Assembly (NCBI GenBank): GCA_028708195.1
Contig: JAQVZK010000099.1
Location: 1 to 8,024 of the forward strand
From: Desulfovibrio sp.
GTDB taxonomy: Bacteria > Desulfobacterota > Desulfovibrionia > Desulfovibrionales > Desulfovibrionaceae
DNA length: 8,024 nt
Direction: 5' to 3'
Each line of letters starts with the position of its first letter. Positions within the stretch are counted from its first letter, which is position 1. Made by a program: the position numbers and the translations under genes. Positions 1 to 6,720 of this stretch are shown piece after piece. Below the pieces are notes generated by a model. It was given only the letters and a program-made list of their open reading frames with translations. It searched no databases and was not told the origin of the DNA.

Positions 1-558
1 GATGGTGAGGCGCAGCCCCACCTTGAGGCCCTCGGCCTGACAGTTGGCGATGCCCTCAAGAGCCTTGCGGAAGGAGCCGGGCACGGCACGGAACTTGTCG
101 TGCACTTCTTCCATACCGTCAAGGGATATGCCCACGTAAGAGAGGCCCACGGCCTTGAGCTCGCGCGCTTTTTCCTTGGTGATGAGAGTGCCGTTGGTGG
201 AAATGACCGCGCGCATACCCTGTGACGTGGCGTGGTGGGCGAGCTCCACCAAATCTTTGCGCACCAGCGGTTCGCCGCCGGAGAAAAGCATGACCGGCGC
301 GCCGTAGGCGGCCAGGTCGTTGATCATGGTCTTGGCCTGTTCGGTGCTGATATCGTCAGACCCGTCAACCTCAACGGCGTGGGCATAACAATGCACGCAC
401 TTGAGGTTGCAACGCTGGGTCATGTTCCAGACCACCACAGGCTTTTTATCCTTGGAGAACTGCAGCAGATGCGAAGGCAGCTTGCCGGATTCGCGCCCAT
501 AGCGCAGCGCGTCCGAAGGTTCCACCTGGCCGCAGTACAATTTGGAAATGCCAATCAT
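1..558 (-). CDS. ahbC: AhbC-like 12,18-didecarboxysiroheme deacetylase, N-terminal part (radical SAM)
   Basis: Only the first 186 residues lie in the window; the gene continues past base 1. The sequence shows a radical-SAM cluster motif C50-x3-C54-x2-C57 (in TQRCNLKCVHCYAHA) and the SAM-contacting SGGEP at 93-97. The opening MIGISKLYCG and the SHLLQFSKDKKPVVVWN stretch match what I recall of Desulfovibrio AhbC. In that family the enzyme removes two acetate side chains from 12,18-didecarboxysiroheme to give iron-coproporphyrin III, a cytoplasmic step of the siroheme-dependent heme pathway. The usual C-terminal SPASM-type second cluster would lie outside the window. The start is ATG at 558-556, with AAGGA seven bases upstream; a GTG directly before it is a less likely alternative. 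It sits 10 bases after alaS and is probably cotranscribed with it. A NirJ/AhbD-type relative is the main alternative identity. Confidence 0.82.
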   Translation of the reverse strand, partial: MIGISKLYCGQVEPSDALRYGRESGKLPSHLLQFSKDKKPVVVWNMTQRCNLKCVHCYAHAVEVDGSDDISTEQAKTMINDLAAYGAPVMLFSGGEPLVRKDLVELAHHATSQGMRAVISTNGTLITKEKARELKAVGLSYVGISLDGMEEVHDKFRAVPGSFRKALEGIANCQAEGLKVGLRLTI

Positions 559-565
559 CACACGA

Positions 566-571
566 TCCTTA
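566..571 (-). promoter_or_regulatory. Shine-Dalgarno of ahbC overlapping the alaS stop codon
   Basis: Read on the minus strand the bases are TAAGGA: the TAA is the alaS stop and AAGGA is a ribosome binding site seven bases before the ahbC ATG. This layout suggests translational coupling between the two genes and supports the ATG at 558. Confidence 0.7.
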
Positions 572-3247
572 TTGTTCGATGCATTTTTTCAGTATGGCAA
601 AGGCCTCGTCCAGACCTTCAGGCATGGTGCCGCCCGCCTGGGCCAGATCGGGCCTGCCGCCGCCAGCGCCACCGCAGGGCGCAGCCACAGGCTTGATAAG
701 GGCGGGCGCTGTAAATCTGCCGTGCAGATCCTTGGACACATAAATAAGCATGCCCACCTTGCCTTCTTCCACCGTGGCGAGGCAGGCCACCGCATTTTCA
801 GAAAGGCGCGAGCGTACATCGTCCATAACTTCACGCAGGGCCTTGACGGGCACGTTGTCCAGCCGGGCGGCCAAAAGGCGCACGCCGTTGACTTCTTCAG
901 CACGGGCAGCCAGTTCAGCGCCGGAGGCCGGGGCCGCCGAAGCTTTTTCAGAGGCCTTGCGCAGCTTCTTCACCTCGGCGTACAGGGCCTGCACGCGCTC
1001 GGCAAGCTGGCCGGGGCGGGCTTTGAGCAGGGCAGAAAGCCCGTCCAGTTCCGCGCGCTGTTCCACTGCGTGGCCGTATGCGTTCCAGCCCGTGACAGCC
1101 TCGATGCGGCGGGTGCCTGCGGCAACGCCGCTTTCGCTCACGATGAGAAAGGCTCCGGCTTCGCCCGTGCGGGACAAATGTGTGCCGCCGCACAGTTCAA
1201 CGGATTCAGGATCGCACGTTTCACCGCCGGATACTGTGAGCACGCGCACAGTGTCACCATATTTTTCATTAAAGAGCGCCATAGCCCCCGAGGCCACGGC
1301 ATCGGCCATGGCCATTTCTTTGGCTGAAACCTCAAGGTCGGCCAGAATGGCGGCATTGACTTGGCGTTCCACGGCGGCCAGCTCTTCGGGCGTCAGCGCC
1401 GCGATGTGAGAAAAGTCGAAACGCAGGCGGCTGCCGTCCACCAGTGAACCGGCCTGCTTCACGTGGGTGCCCAGCACCCGGCGCAAAGCCGCGTGCAGCA
1501 AATGGGTGCAGGTATGGTTGCGGGCCGTGCTTTTACGTTCATCAGAGTCAACAGCCAGGCGCACTTCTTTGCCTTGCAGTATTTCGCCCCTGGTGACGTC
1601 AATTTCGTGCACCAGCAACTGGGGCGCGGGCTTGTGCGTGGTGATGACCCTGGCCTCGCCCGAGGTGGCGCTCATGAGCCCGGTATCACCCGCCTGACCG
1701 CCGCCTTCGCCATAAAAAGGCGTGGCTTCGGTGATGGCGTAGCCACATTCGCCCTCGCCAAGCACGTCCACCGGCTGACCAGCGGCATTGAGCAGCACGG
1801 TCACCGGGCTTTGGGCCGTGAGGCCGTCATAGCCCACAAAACGGCTCTGGGCACCGCCATCGGCAAGGGATTTGAAGGGGTCAGCCCCAGTATCGCCCTG
1901 CCCCAGCAGGCCGCCCTTTTTCTGGTGTTCGCGGGCGCGCTGACGCTGCTCCTGCATATATTTTTCAAAGCCCTGGGCGTCGGCGCTGAAGCCGCGCTTT
2001 TCAGCCACGTCGGTCACGATGTCCAGCGGAAAGCCGAAGGTATCGTACAGCCTGAAGCAGAAATCACCGGGAATGAGCGTTTTGCCCTGCGCCGTGAGCG
2101 AGGCCAGCTCCTCGTCAAGCAGGTCCAGACCTTTCTTGAGCGTCAGGGAGAAGCGCTGCTCCTCCTCAAATACGGCGCGGTCGATGAAGTCGGCGCTTTC
2201 AAGCAGTTCGGGGTAGGCGTCGCCCATAATCTCGGTGACCTTGCGGGCCACCTTGTGCATGAAGGGCTCGTTGACACCCATAAGTGTGGCGAAACGCAGG
2301 GCCCGGCGGATAAGACGGCGTAGCACGTAGCCCCTGTTTTCGTTGGAGGGCAAGACGCCCCCCGCAATCAGGAAGGCGGCAGCGCGGCTGTGGTCGGCAA
2401 TGACGCGCAGGGCCGTATCCACATCGTTGGTGTTGGGCGCGCTGAAGCTGTACGTAACACCCGCAAGGCCCGCCGCGAACTGGATGATGTCCTGAAACAG
2501 ATCGCAGTCAAAGTTGGAGCGCTTGCCCTGGGCCACGGCAGCCATGCGTTCAAGGCCCATGCCTGTGTCGATGTTGGGCTTGGCCAAAGGGGTGCGGACG
2601 CCGGCGGCGCTCTGGTCAAACTGGGTGAACACGAGGTTCCAGATTTCAAGAAAACGGTCGCAATCACACACGCCAATGGCGCAGTCTGGCCCGCAGGCCA
2701 TGTCTTGGCCCTGGTCCACATAGATTTCTGAACAGGGGCCGCAGGGGCCGGTATCGCCCATAGTCCAGAAGTTGTCCTTCTCGCCCATGCGCACGATGCG
2801 CTCTGCGGGCAGTTGGGCTATCTCGGCCCAAAGCTCCGCGGCTTCATCGTCTTCACGAAAAACAGTGACCCACAGCTTGTCCTTGGAAAGCTCGAGCTCC
2901 TTGGTCACAAAATCCCAGGCCCAGGTGATGGCTTCGCGCTTGAAATAGTCGCCAAAGGCAAAGTTGCCGAGCATTTCAAAAAACGTGTGGTGGCGCGCGG
3001 TGCGGCCCACGTTTTCCAGGTCATTGTGCTTGCCCGAAACACGCAGGCACTTCTGGCAGGTTGTGGCGCGGGTGTAGGAGCGCTTTTCTTCGCCAAGAAA
3101 GAGTTTTTTGAACTGCACCATGCCAGAGTTGGCAAAAAGCAGCGAAGGATCGTTGGCCGGAATGATGGGCCCGGAAGCAACGATTTCGTGCTGGTGGCGG
3201 TGAAAGAACTCAAGGTAACGGCGACGGATTTCTTTAGCGGTGAGCAT
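569..3247 (-). CDS. alaS: Alanyl-tRNA synthetase (AlaRS)
   Basis: This 892-residue protein charges tRNA-Ala with alanine in the cytoplasm; E. coli AlaRS is 876 residues. Domain order is complete. The class II catalytic core covers about 1-250 and includes [11 protein letters not shown] near 60-69, [16 protein letters not shown] at 81-96 and [11 protein letters not shown] near 164-174. A tRNA-recognition helical domain follows to about 460. The editing domain has its zinc ligands H578-x3-H582 and C686-x3-H690. The C-terminal C-Ala/DHHA1-type domain carries a glycine-rich [12 protein letters not shown] motif near 862-873. A cysteine-rich stretch, C185-x3-C189-x4-C194-x-C196, sits in the catalytic domain where E. 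coli has no such cysteines. The start is fixed by AGGAG (3253-3257, minus strand) five bases before ATG. It lies downstream of recA and directly upstream of ahbC. Confidence 0.98.
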   Translation of the reverse strand: MLTAKEIRRRYLEFFHRHQHEIVASGPIIPANDPSLLFANSGMVQFKKLFLGEEKRSYTRATTCQKCLRVSGKHNDLENVGRTARHHTFFEMLGNFAFGDYFKREAITWAWDFVTKELELSKDKLWVTVFREDDEAAELWAEIAQLPAERIVRMGEKDNFWTMGDTGPCGPCSEIYVDQGQDMACGPDCAIGVCDCDRFLEIWNLVFTQFDQSAAGVRTPLAKPNIDTGMGLERMAAVAQGKRSNFDCDLFQDIIQFAAGLAGVTYSFSAPNTNDVDTALRVIADHSRAAAFLIAGGVLPSNENRGYVLRRLIRRALRFATLMGVNEPFMHKVARKVTEIMGDAYPELLESADFIDRAVFEEEQRFSLTLKKGLDLLDEELASLTAQGKTLIPGDFCFRLYDTFGFPLDIVTDVAEKRGFSADAQGFEKYMQEQRQRAREHQKKGGLLGQGDTGADPFKSLADGGAQSRFVGYDGLTAQSPVTVLLNAAGQPVDVLGEGECGYAITEATPFYGEGGGQAGDTGLMSATSGEARVITTHKPAPQLLVHEIDVTRGEILQGKEVRLAVDSDERKSTARNHTCTHLLHAALRRVLGTHVKQAGSLVDGSRLRFDFSHIAALTPEELAAVERQVNAAILADLEVSAKEMAMADAVASGAMALFNEKYGDTVRVLTVSGGETCDPESVELCGGTHLSRTGEAGAFLIVSESGVAAGTRRIEAVTGWNAYGHAVEQRAELDGLSALLKARPGQLAERVQALYAEVKKLRKASEKASAAPASGAELAARAEEVNGVRLLAARLDNVPVKALREVMDDVRSRLSENAVACLATVEEGKVGMLIYVSKDLHGRFTAPALIKPVAAPCGGAGGGRPDLAQAGGTMPEGLDEAFAILKKCIEQ

Positions 3248-3298
3248 AGGGGCTCCTGATGAAGGCTGCTCGGTGTGACCCCGCCTGACAGGGCGCGG

Positions 3299-3409
3299 GC
3301 CGTAACTGGTTATTGCCGTAACTGGTCACGGCTGTAGCTGGCCATTGTCGTAACTGGTTATGGTGGAACTGCTCATTGCCGTAACGGATTCTTGCCGTAA
3401 CTGGTCACG
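3299..3409. repeat. Seven tandem degenerate 16-bp repeats upstream of alaS
   Basis: Seven head-to-tail units fill this stretch without spacers: 3299-3314, 3315-3330, 3331-3346, 3347-3362, 3363-3377 (15 bp), 3378-3393 and 3394-3409. The plus-strand consensus is about GCCGTAACTGGTTATT. Units 2 and 7 are identical (GCCGTAACTGGTCACG); unit 1 differs only at the end, and units 3, 5 and 6 are more diverged. The core TAACTGGTTA is a near-palindrome (TAAC and GTTA arms). The array lies between the recA 3' hairpin and the alaS ribosome binding site, so it is in or just upstream of the alaS leader. Because 16 is not a multiple of three and the reverse strand meets stops, it is not coding. I do not recognise the repeat; it could be a protein-binding array or a slippage-derived minisatellite. 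Confidence 0.85.
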
Positions 3410-3414
3410 GTGGT

Positions 3415-3450
3415 GGCATGCCTGCCCGCTGTGGTGCGGGCAGGCATGCC
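3415..3450 (-). terminator. Perfect 15-bp hairpin downstream of recA, no U-tract
   Basis: Arms GGCATGCCTGCCCGC (3415-3429) and its exact reverse complement (3436-3450) flank a six-base loop. It begins 24 bases past the recA stop codon. Neither side is followed by a T-run: the minus-strand sequence after it is ACCACCGTGACC. It is therefore an atypical or inefficient intrinsic terminator, or an mRNA 3'-end stabiliser that lets some transcription continue into alaS. The arms contain the self-complementary GCATGC. Confidence 0.5.
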
Positions 3451-3474
3451 GAACGGTATTAATCTACAGTATTA

Positions 3475-4557
3475 TTACTCTCCAGCGGCGGAGGGCTCCT
3501 GCCCTTCGTCCTGCTCTTCGTCTGTGGGAACGAATTCCTTGGGATGCAGACCCAGAAATTCCACAACCTTGGCTTCGATCTGATTGCGCAGGTCGATGTT
3601 TTCGTCCAGCAGGGCGCGTACTTTTTCGCGCCCCTGGCCCAGTTTTTCAGACCCAAAGGCAAACCACGAGCCGCTCTGATCGACAATTTTGGCTTCAATG
3701 CCAAGGTCAAGCAGCTCGCCCGAACGCGAGATGCCCTGGCCATAAAGAATGTCAAAAATGGCACTGCGAAAAGGCGGCGCGACCTTGTTTTTGACCACCT
3801 TGACCCTGGTGCGGGAACCAAAGGATTCTTCTTTGTCCTTGAGGGTCTGGATGCGGCGAATGTCCAGACGCACTGACGAGTAAAACTTCAGCGCGTTGCC
3901 GCCCGTGGTGGTTTCGGGGCTGCCGTAGCCCGTGACGCCGATCTTCATGCGGATCTGGTTGATAAAGATGACCGAGGTGCGCGACTTATGGATTGTGCCC
4001 GTAAGACGGCGCATGGCGTGCGACATAAGACGGGCGTGACCGCCCACCTGTGTTTCGCCCATGTCGCCCTCAAGTTCGGCCTGGGGAATCAGGGCCGCCA
4101 CAGAGTCGACCACCACAAGATCAACAGCGCCGGAGCGCACCAACATATCGGCAATGTCCAGAGCCTGCTCGCCGTAGTCGGGCTGCGAGATGAGCAGTTC
4201 GTCAGTAATGACGCCAAGGCGCCTGGCGTAGCTCACGTCAAGGGCGTGCTCTGCGTCAACAAAGGCGCAGGTGCCGCCTTGGCGCTGGCATTCGGCGATG
4301 ATGTGCAGGGTGAGGGTAGTTTTACCCGAAGATTCGGGACCGAAAATTTCCGATATGCGTCCACGCGGAATGCCGCCCACACCCAAGGCCAGGTCAAGAC
4401 CGATGGAACCTGTGGGAATAACGGGTATATTCACGTGAGCGTCGTCAGAAAGCTTCATGACAGCGCCCTTGCCGTATTTACGTTCAATGGTGGCAAGGGC
4501 GGTGCCCAGTGCTTCTGCGCGCGCGTTTTCAGGGCTCAGGGCCGGTTTTTTGGCCAT
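3475..4557 (-). CDS. recA: Recombinase RecA
   Basis: This 360-residue protein is the RecA ATPase, which forms filaments on single-stranded DNA, pairs homologous strands and promotes LexA self-cleavage. It shows Walker A GPESSGKT at 73-80, the Walker B region [12 protein letters not shown] at 145-156, the NQIRMKIG segment at 200-207 leading into DNA-binding loop L2, and [22 protein letters not shown] at 214-235. An acidic C-terminal tail (DEEQDEGQE near 346-354) is typical of the family. Compared with the E. coli KIGVMFGNPETTTGG, this protein reads [16 protein letters not shown], one residue longer. The reading frame is open up to 4677, but I start at [11 protein letters not shown] because family members begin there, GGAG lies ten bases upstream, and the promoter at 4597-4625 would fall inside any longer form. 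It is divergent from the gene at 4774. Confidence 0.98.
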   Translation of the reverse strand: MAKKPALSPENARAEALGTALATIERKYGKGAVMKLSDDAHVNIPVIPTGSIGLDLALGVGGIPRGRISEIFGPESSGKTTLTLHIIAECQRQGGTCAFVDAEHALDVSYARRLGVITDELLISQPDYGEQALDIADMLVRSGAVDLVVVDSVAALIPQAELEGDMGETQVGGHARLMSHAMRRLTGTIHKSRTSVIFINQIRMKIGVTGYGSPETTTGGNALKFYSSVRLDIRRIQTLKDKEESFGSRTRVKVVKNKVAPPFRSAIFDILYGQGISRSGELLDLGIEAKIVDQSGSWFAFGSEKLGQGREKVRALLDENIDLRNQIEAKVVEFLGLHPKEFVPTDEEQDEGQEPSAAGE

Positions 4558-4596
4558 AGCTTTTTTGCTCCGGGTAAAGATATCTTCAAGCGCATC

Positions 4597-4625
4597 ATCA
4601 TAGCAAAGGGCCGGGCGCAAGGCAA
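4597..4625 (-). promoter_or_regulatory. Sigma70-type promoter of recA
   Basis: On the minus strand, TTGCCT (4625-4620) is followed after exactly 17 bases by TATGAT (4602-4597), a 5/6 match to the -10 consensus. Transcription would start near 4590, giving a leader of about 33 bases before the recA ATG. I saw no E. coli-type (CTGT-N8-ACAG) or Bacillus-type (GAAC-N4-GTTC) LexA box over it, so SOS control cannot be claimed from sequence. Confidence 0.7.
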
Positions 4626-4679
4626 ATGTTCCACGGCGGCTGATCCTTGTTGCCCCAAAAGCACACGCGTCTGGCACCT

Positions 4680-4707
4680 TCTATTAAAGATAGTTATCAA
4701 TAATAGA
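4680..4707. promoter_or_regulatory. 28-bp AT-rich imperfect palindrome between divergent genes (operator candidate)
   Basis: The outer arms TCTATTA (4680-4686) and TAATAGA (4701-4707) are exact inverted repeats, as are the inner arms GATA (4689-4692) and TATC (4695-4698). Only the AA pairs between arms and the central GT break the symmetry. It stands in an AT-rich island inside GC-rich DNA, about 55 bases upstream of the recA -35 element and 66 bases upstream of the divergent start at 4774. The symmetry suggests a dimeric or dimer-of-dimers regulator. The GATA...TATC core faintly recalls Fur-family sites, but I cannot assign a protein. Confidence 0.5.
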
Positions 4708-4773
4708 TCTGGCAAGAATTTTCCCTTCCCTGCCACTTGCCTTGTGCGGCTTGTCTGGCATACAAGCGCGGTC

Positions 4774-5892
4774 ATGAGTAATCAGCCTGACATCATCGTA
4801 CTATTTTCTGGCGGTCTGGACAGCATTTTGACTGCCAAGGTTCTGGAGCAGCAGGGGATCAAGGTTCGCTGCCTGCACTTCATGACGCCATTTTTCGGTT
4901 CTGCCAAAGCCGTGCCCTACTGGCGCAAGGTCTATGATCTCGATATAGTGAGCCAGGATGTGGGCGAAGATTTTGCGTCCATGCTGCGCCAGCGCCCGGA
5001 ACACGGCTTTGGCAAGGTCATGAACCCCTGCGTGGACTGCAAGATACTGCTGCTGCGCAAGGCGCGTATCTATATGGAGTATGTGGGGGCACAGGGCCTG
5101 GCCACAGGTGAGGTGCTTGGGCAGCGGCCCATGTCGCAACGGCGCGACACCCTGCACCTTATCATGCGTGACGCCGGGGTAAGCGGCATTTTGCTGCGCC
5201 CGCTCAGCGCCACGCATTTGCCGCCAACGCAAATGGAAGAAAACGGCCTTGTGGACCGCACCAAGCTCTTGAGCTTTTTTGGCCGGGGCAGGCGTGACCA
5301 GCTTGACCTGGCGGCGGAACTGGGCATAACGGAAATTCCCACGCCCGGCGGTGGTTGCCGCCTGACGGAAAAAGAAAACGCCCGCCGCTACTGGACAGTG
5401 CTTACCCTGCTGCCCAAGGCCTGCAGTGACGATTTCGCCCTGTCCAACCTTGGCCGCCAGTTCTGGCATCATGAAGATGCCGAGCACTACTGGCTGTGCA
5501 TTGGCCGTAATGGCGCCGATAATGACCGGCTGGCCGCAGCCGTGCAGCCTGACGACATGCTGCTGCGCCTGCGCGATCTGGCCGGGCCTATGGCCCTGGC
5601 CCGCCACGGTGCGAACTGGCCGCGCCACGTGCTTGAGAGCGCGGCGGCCCATGCGGCCTCGTACGCGCCCAAGGCCGTTGCCGCTGGCAGCCCTGTGGCT
5701 GTGCGCGTTCGCCAGGGGCAGGCCGAGGGGGCGTCCCTTCTTGACCTTGAGGTGATGCCACAAAGGCTGGAACAAGCCTGGGGTGAAACCCCGTGGGACG
5801 ACATCAAGGTCGCCATCAAGGCCGAGGCACGGGAAAAGTTTGCCGCAGCACTGCACAGCAAGCACAAGCCCGCCCCTGCAGAAGATGCGTAG
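4774..5892 (+). CDS. Thiouridylase-like PP-loop ATPase with C-terminal NFACT-R domain
   Basis: This 372-residue protein resembles the ThiI/MnmA group of tRNA thiolases. The ATP-binding PP-loop SGGLDS is at 12-17, followed by NPCVDC at 84-89 (C86, C89), TGEVLGQRPMSQ at 111-122 and PGGGC at 191-195 (C195). The CxxC plus a distant third cysteine resembles the layout in thiolases that hold a [4Fe-4S] cluster, such as TtuA and archaeal ThiI, so an iron-sulfur-dependent sulfur transfer to RNA is a reasonable inference. Residues about 222-312 look like an NFACT-R (DUF814) RNA-binding domain: WLCIGRNGADNDRL at 240-253, then DDMLLRLRDLAGPMALAR at 260-277. The target RNA base is unknown. The start ATG at 4774 puts the PP-loop at the usual place, but no Shine-Dalgarno precedes it; the frame is open far upstream only because it shadows recA. 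An alternative label is MnmA/TrmU-like protein. Confidence 0.85.
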   Translation: MSNQPDIIVLFSGGLDSILTAKVLEQQGIKVRCLHFMTPFFGSAKAVPYWRKVYDLDIVSQDVGEDFASMLRQRPEHGFGKVMNPCVDCKILLLRKARIYMEYVGAQGLATGEVLGQRPMSQRRDTLHLIMRDAGVSGILLRPLSATHLPPTQMEENGLVDRTKLLSFFGRGRRDQLDLAAELGITEIPTPGGGCRLTEKENARRYWTVLTLLPKACSDDFALSNLGRQFWHHEDAEHYWLCIGRNGADNDRLAAAVQPDDMLLRLRDLAGPMALARHGANWPRHVLESAAAHAASYAPKAVAAGSPVAVRVRQGQAEGASLLDLEVMPQRLEQAWGETPWDDIKVAIKAEAREKFAAALHSKHKPAPAEDA

Positions 5893-5954
5893 ACAGTGGC
5901 CGTACTGTAAAAGATGCCAATAAAGGTGTAGGGTCCACTTTACAAAAACACCGC

Positions 5955-5983
5955 TTGAAGATATACGCATCCATTGCGTTAAT
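5955..5983 (+). promoter_or_regulatory. Possible promoter of dksA
   Basis: TTGAAG (5955-5960) and GTTAAT (5978-5983) are separated by 17 bases and each matches the sigma70 consensus at four of six positions. They lie 43 bases before the dksA ATG in a 133-base gap after the thiolase gene. I saw no convincing terminator in that gap, so read-through from the thiolase gene is also possible. Confidence 0.35.
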
Positions 5984-6025
5984 AGTTTGTGTTTGCGCCC
6001 CCAGCGGCGTCCGCCGGAGGATTAC

Positions 6026-6388
6026 ATGGATCACAAGGACTTGGAATATTTTCGCAAACTTCTGTCAGAGATGCTTGAAGAAGCCCAGCAAAAGGGCGAC
6101 AGCACCATCGAAGAATTGACCGATAGCAATGAAGTGTTTGCCGACCCTGCCGACAGGGCCACCGCAGAATCTGACCGCGCCTTTACCCTGCGCATCCGTG
6201 ACCGTGAGCGCCGCCTTATCCGCAAGATTCAGGCCGCGTTGACGCGTATTGATGACGGAACGTACGGTATTTGTGAAGATTGCGGCGATGATATCAGCAT
6301 CCCGCGTCTCAAGGCCCGCCCCGTGACCCGACTGTGCATCAACTGCAAAGCCAAACAGGAAGAAGACGAGCACCTCAGAGGAGACTAG
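6026..6388 (+). CDS. dksA: RNA polymerase-binding transcription factor DksA
   Basis: This 120-residue protein belongs to the DksA/TraR family, which enters the RNA polymerase secondary channel and, with ppGpp, adjusts initiation at rRNA and amino-acid promoters. The coiled-coil segment spans about 5-75. Its tip holds D40-P-A-D43-R-A45, equivalent to the functional D71/D74/A76 of E. coli DksA. A complete four-cysteine zinc finger follows: C83-x2-C86-x17-C104-x2-C107. It is shorter than E. coli DksA (151 residues), mainly at the N-terminus, as is usual in delta-proteobacteria. GGAGG at 6016-6020 lies five bases before the ATG and decides this start over an in-frame ATG at 5987. It lies between two genes with NFACT-related domains. 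Confidence 0.95.
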   Translation: MDHKDLEYFRKLLSEMLEEAQQKGDSTIEELTDSNEVFADPADRATAESDRAFTLRIRDRERRLIRKIQAALTRIDDGTYGICEDCGDDISIPRLKARPVTRLCINCKAKQEEDEHLRGD

Positions 6389-6410
6389 GGCACTGCCCCT
6401 GGCAGCCTTT
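6389..6410 (+). terminator. Weak hairpin immediately after the dksA stop
   Basis: CTGCC (6393-6397) and GGCAG (6401-6405) form a stem with a three-base loop. Flanking GG (6389-6390) and CC (6406-6407) can extend it across a two-base bulge, and TTT follows. It may cause partial termination of dksA transcripts, but the T-run is short. The stronger terminator at 6693-6714 may be the true end. Confidence 0.25.
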
Positions 6411-6604
6411 GCAACCGCTCTTTACTTCAGCCATGCCGCCTTTTTGCCCATCGGGTCGCGTCAGACGCAATGGCGCGGCCCAGGCTTATATACGGGCGAC
6501 GCTATGCAGCGAAGAAAACTAATAAAGCACACCTGTTACGGCGTGTTACAGCGCAATAAACAGCGCCGACGCCTTCACGGCAGGCGACTGCATGCGCAGA
6601 CGCC

Positions 6605-6631
6605 AGAGTAATTTTACTTTGAAATTGCTCT
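6605..6631. repeat. Inverted repeat in an AT-rich island
   Basis: AGAGTAATTT (6605-6614) and AAATTGCTCT (6622-6631) are complementary at nine of ten positions, with a G-U pair at the tenth, around a seven-base loop. It could be an RNA hairpin or a protein-binding site; no T-tract follows. Confidence 0.45.
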
Positions 6632-6665
6632 AATACTCGGATGCAGTCCGTTGCTGCACAGATTC

Positions 6666-6683
6666 GCCTTCACGATTGAAGGC
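6666..6683 (+). other. Six-bp hairpin just before the terminator
   Basis: GCCTTC (6666-6671) and GAAGGC (6678-6683) pair perfectly around the loop ACGATT, nine bases before the terminator stem. Stacked hairpins ahead of a terminator are common at the 3' ends of small RNAs and also in attenuators. Confidence 0.4.
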
Positions 6684-6692
6684 ATAAACGTT

Positions 6693-6714
6693 CCCGCCGC
6701 TGGCGGGTTTTTTT
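6693..6714 (+). terminator. Intrinsic terminator abutting the rqcH start codon
   Basis: CCCGCC (6693-6698), loop GCT and GGCGGG (6702-6707) are followed by seven T residues (6708-6714), a textbook Rho-independent terminator. The ATG of the next gene begins only six bases later. It would end transcription from dksA or from an RNA encoded in between, so it may serve as an attenuator for the downstream gene. Confidence 0.85.
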
Positions 6715-6720
6715 ATAGTT

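Larger units (their letters stand above)
6389..6720 (+). other. 332-base non-coding stretch, hairpin-rich, ending in a terminator
   Basis: No credible coding region is present on either strand. I found no tRNA, tmRNA or SRP RNA signature. It contains the weak hairpin after dksA, an AT-rich TTATATAC at 6486-6493 with no good -35 partner, a CGCCT/AGGCG stem (6570-6574 with 6582-6586), the inverted repeat 6605-6631, a TGCAG/CTGCA pair around 6642-6658, the GCCTTC/GAAGGC hairpin 6666-6683 and a strong terminator. It may be a long dksA 3' UTR, a small RNA gene, or the leader of the following gene. I cannot choose between these from sequence alone. Confidence 0.5.

Noticed and set aside
542..1327. 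261-residue plus-strand open frame, and others opposite alaS
   Set aside because: They lie antisense to a fully conserved alaS and arise from GC-rich codon use; they show no domain and no ribosome binding site.
3299..3409. CRISPR array
   Set aside because: The units are 16 bp, contiguous and degenerate, with no spacers and no cas genes nearby.
4558..4677. Extended RecA N-terminus
   Set aside because: The extra 40 residues have no RecA similarity and would include the recA promoter; MAKK with GGAG upstream fits the family.
4710..4727. Sigma54 promoter (TGGCAA...TTCC)
   Set aside because: The essential GC of the -12 element is absent, so it does not meet the consensus.
3988..4773. Long N-terminal extension of the thiolase frame on the plus strand
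   Set aside because: It runs antisense through recA; the PP-loop begins at residue 12 from the ATG at 4774, the normal place for this family.
4558..4773. LexA/SOS box upstream of recA
   Set aside because: Neither CTGT-N8-ACAG nor GAAC-N4-GTTC was found; the 28-bp palindrome does not match these and cannot be called a LexA site without comparison.
4801..5970. 389-residue minus-strand open frame
   Set aside because: It is antisense to the thiolase gene, which carries clear motifs; the reverse translation has no recognisable domain.
6714..6719. TATAGT as a -10 element
   Set aside because: It matches five of six bases, but transcription would begin inside the rqcH coding sequence and no -35 element is correctly placed.
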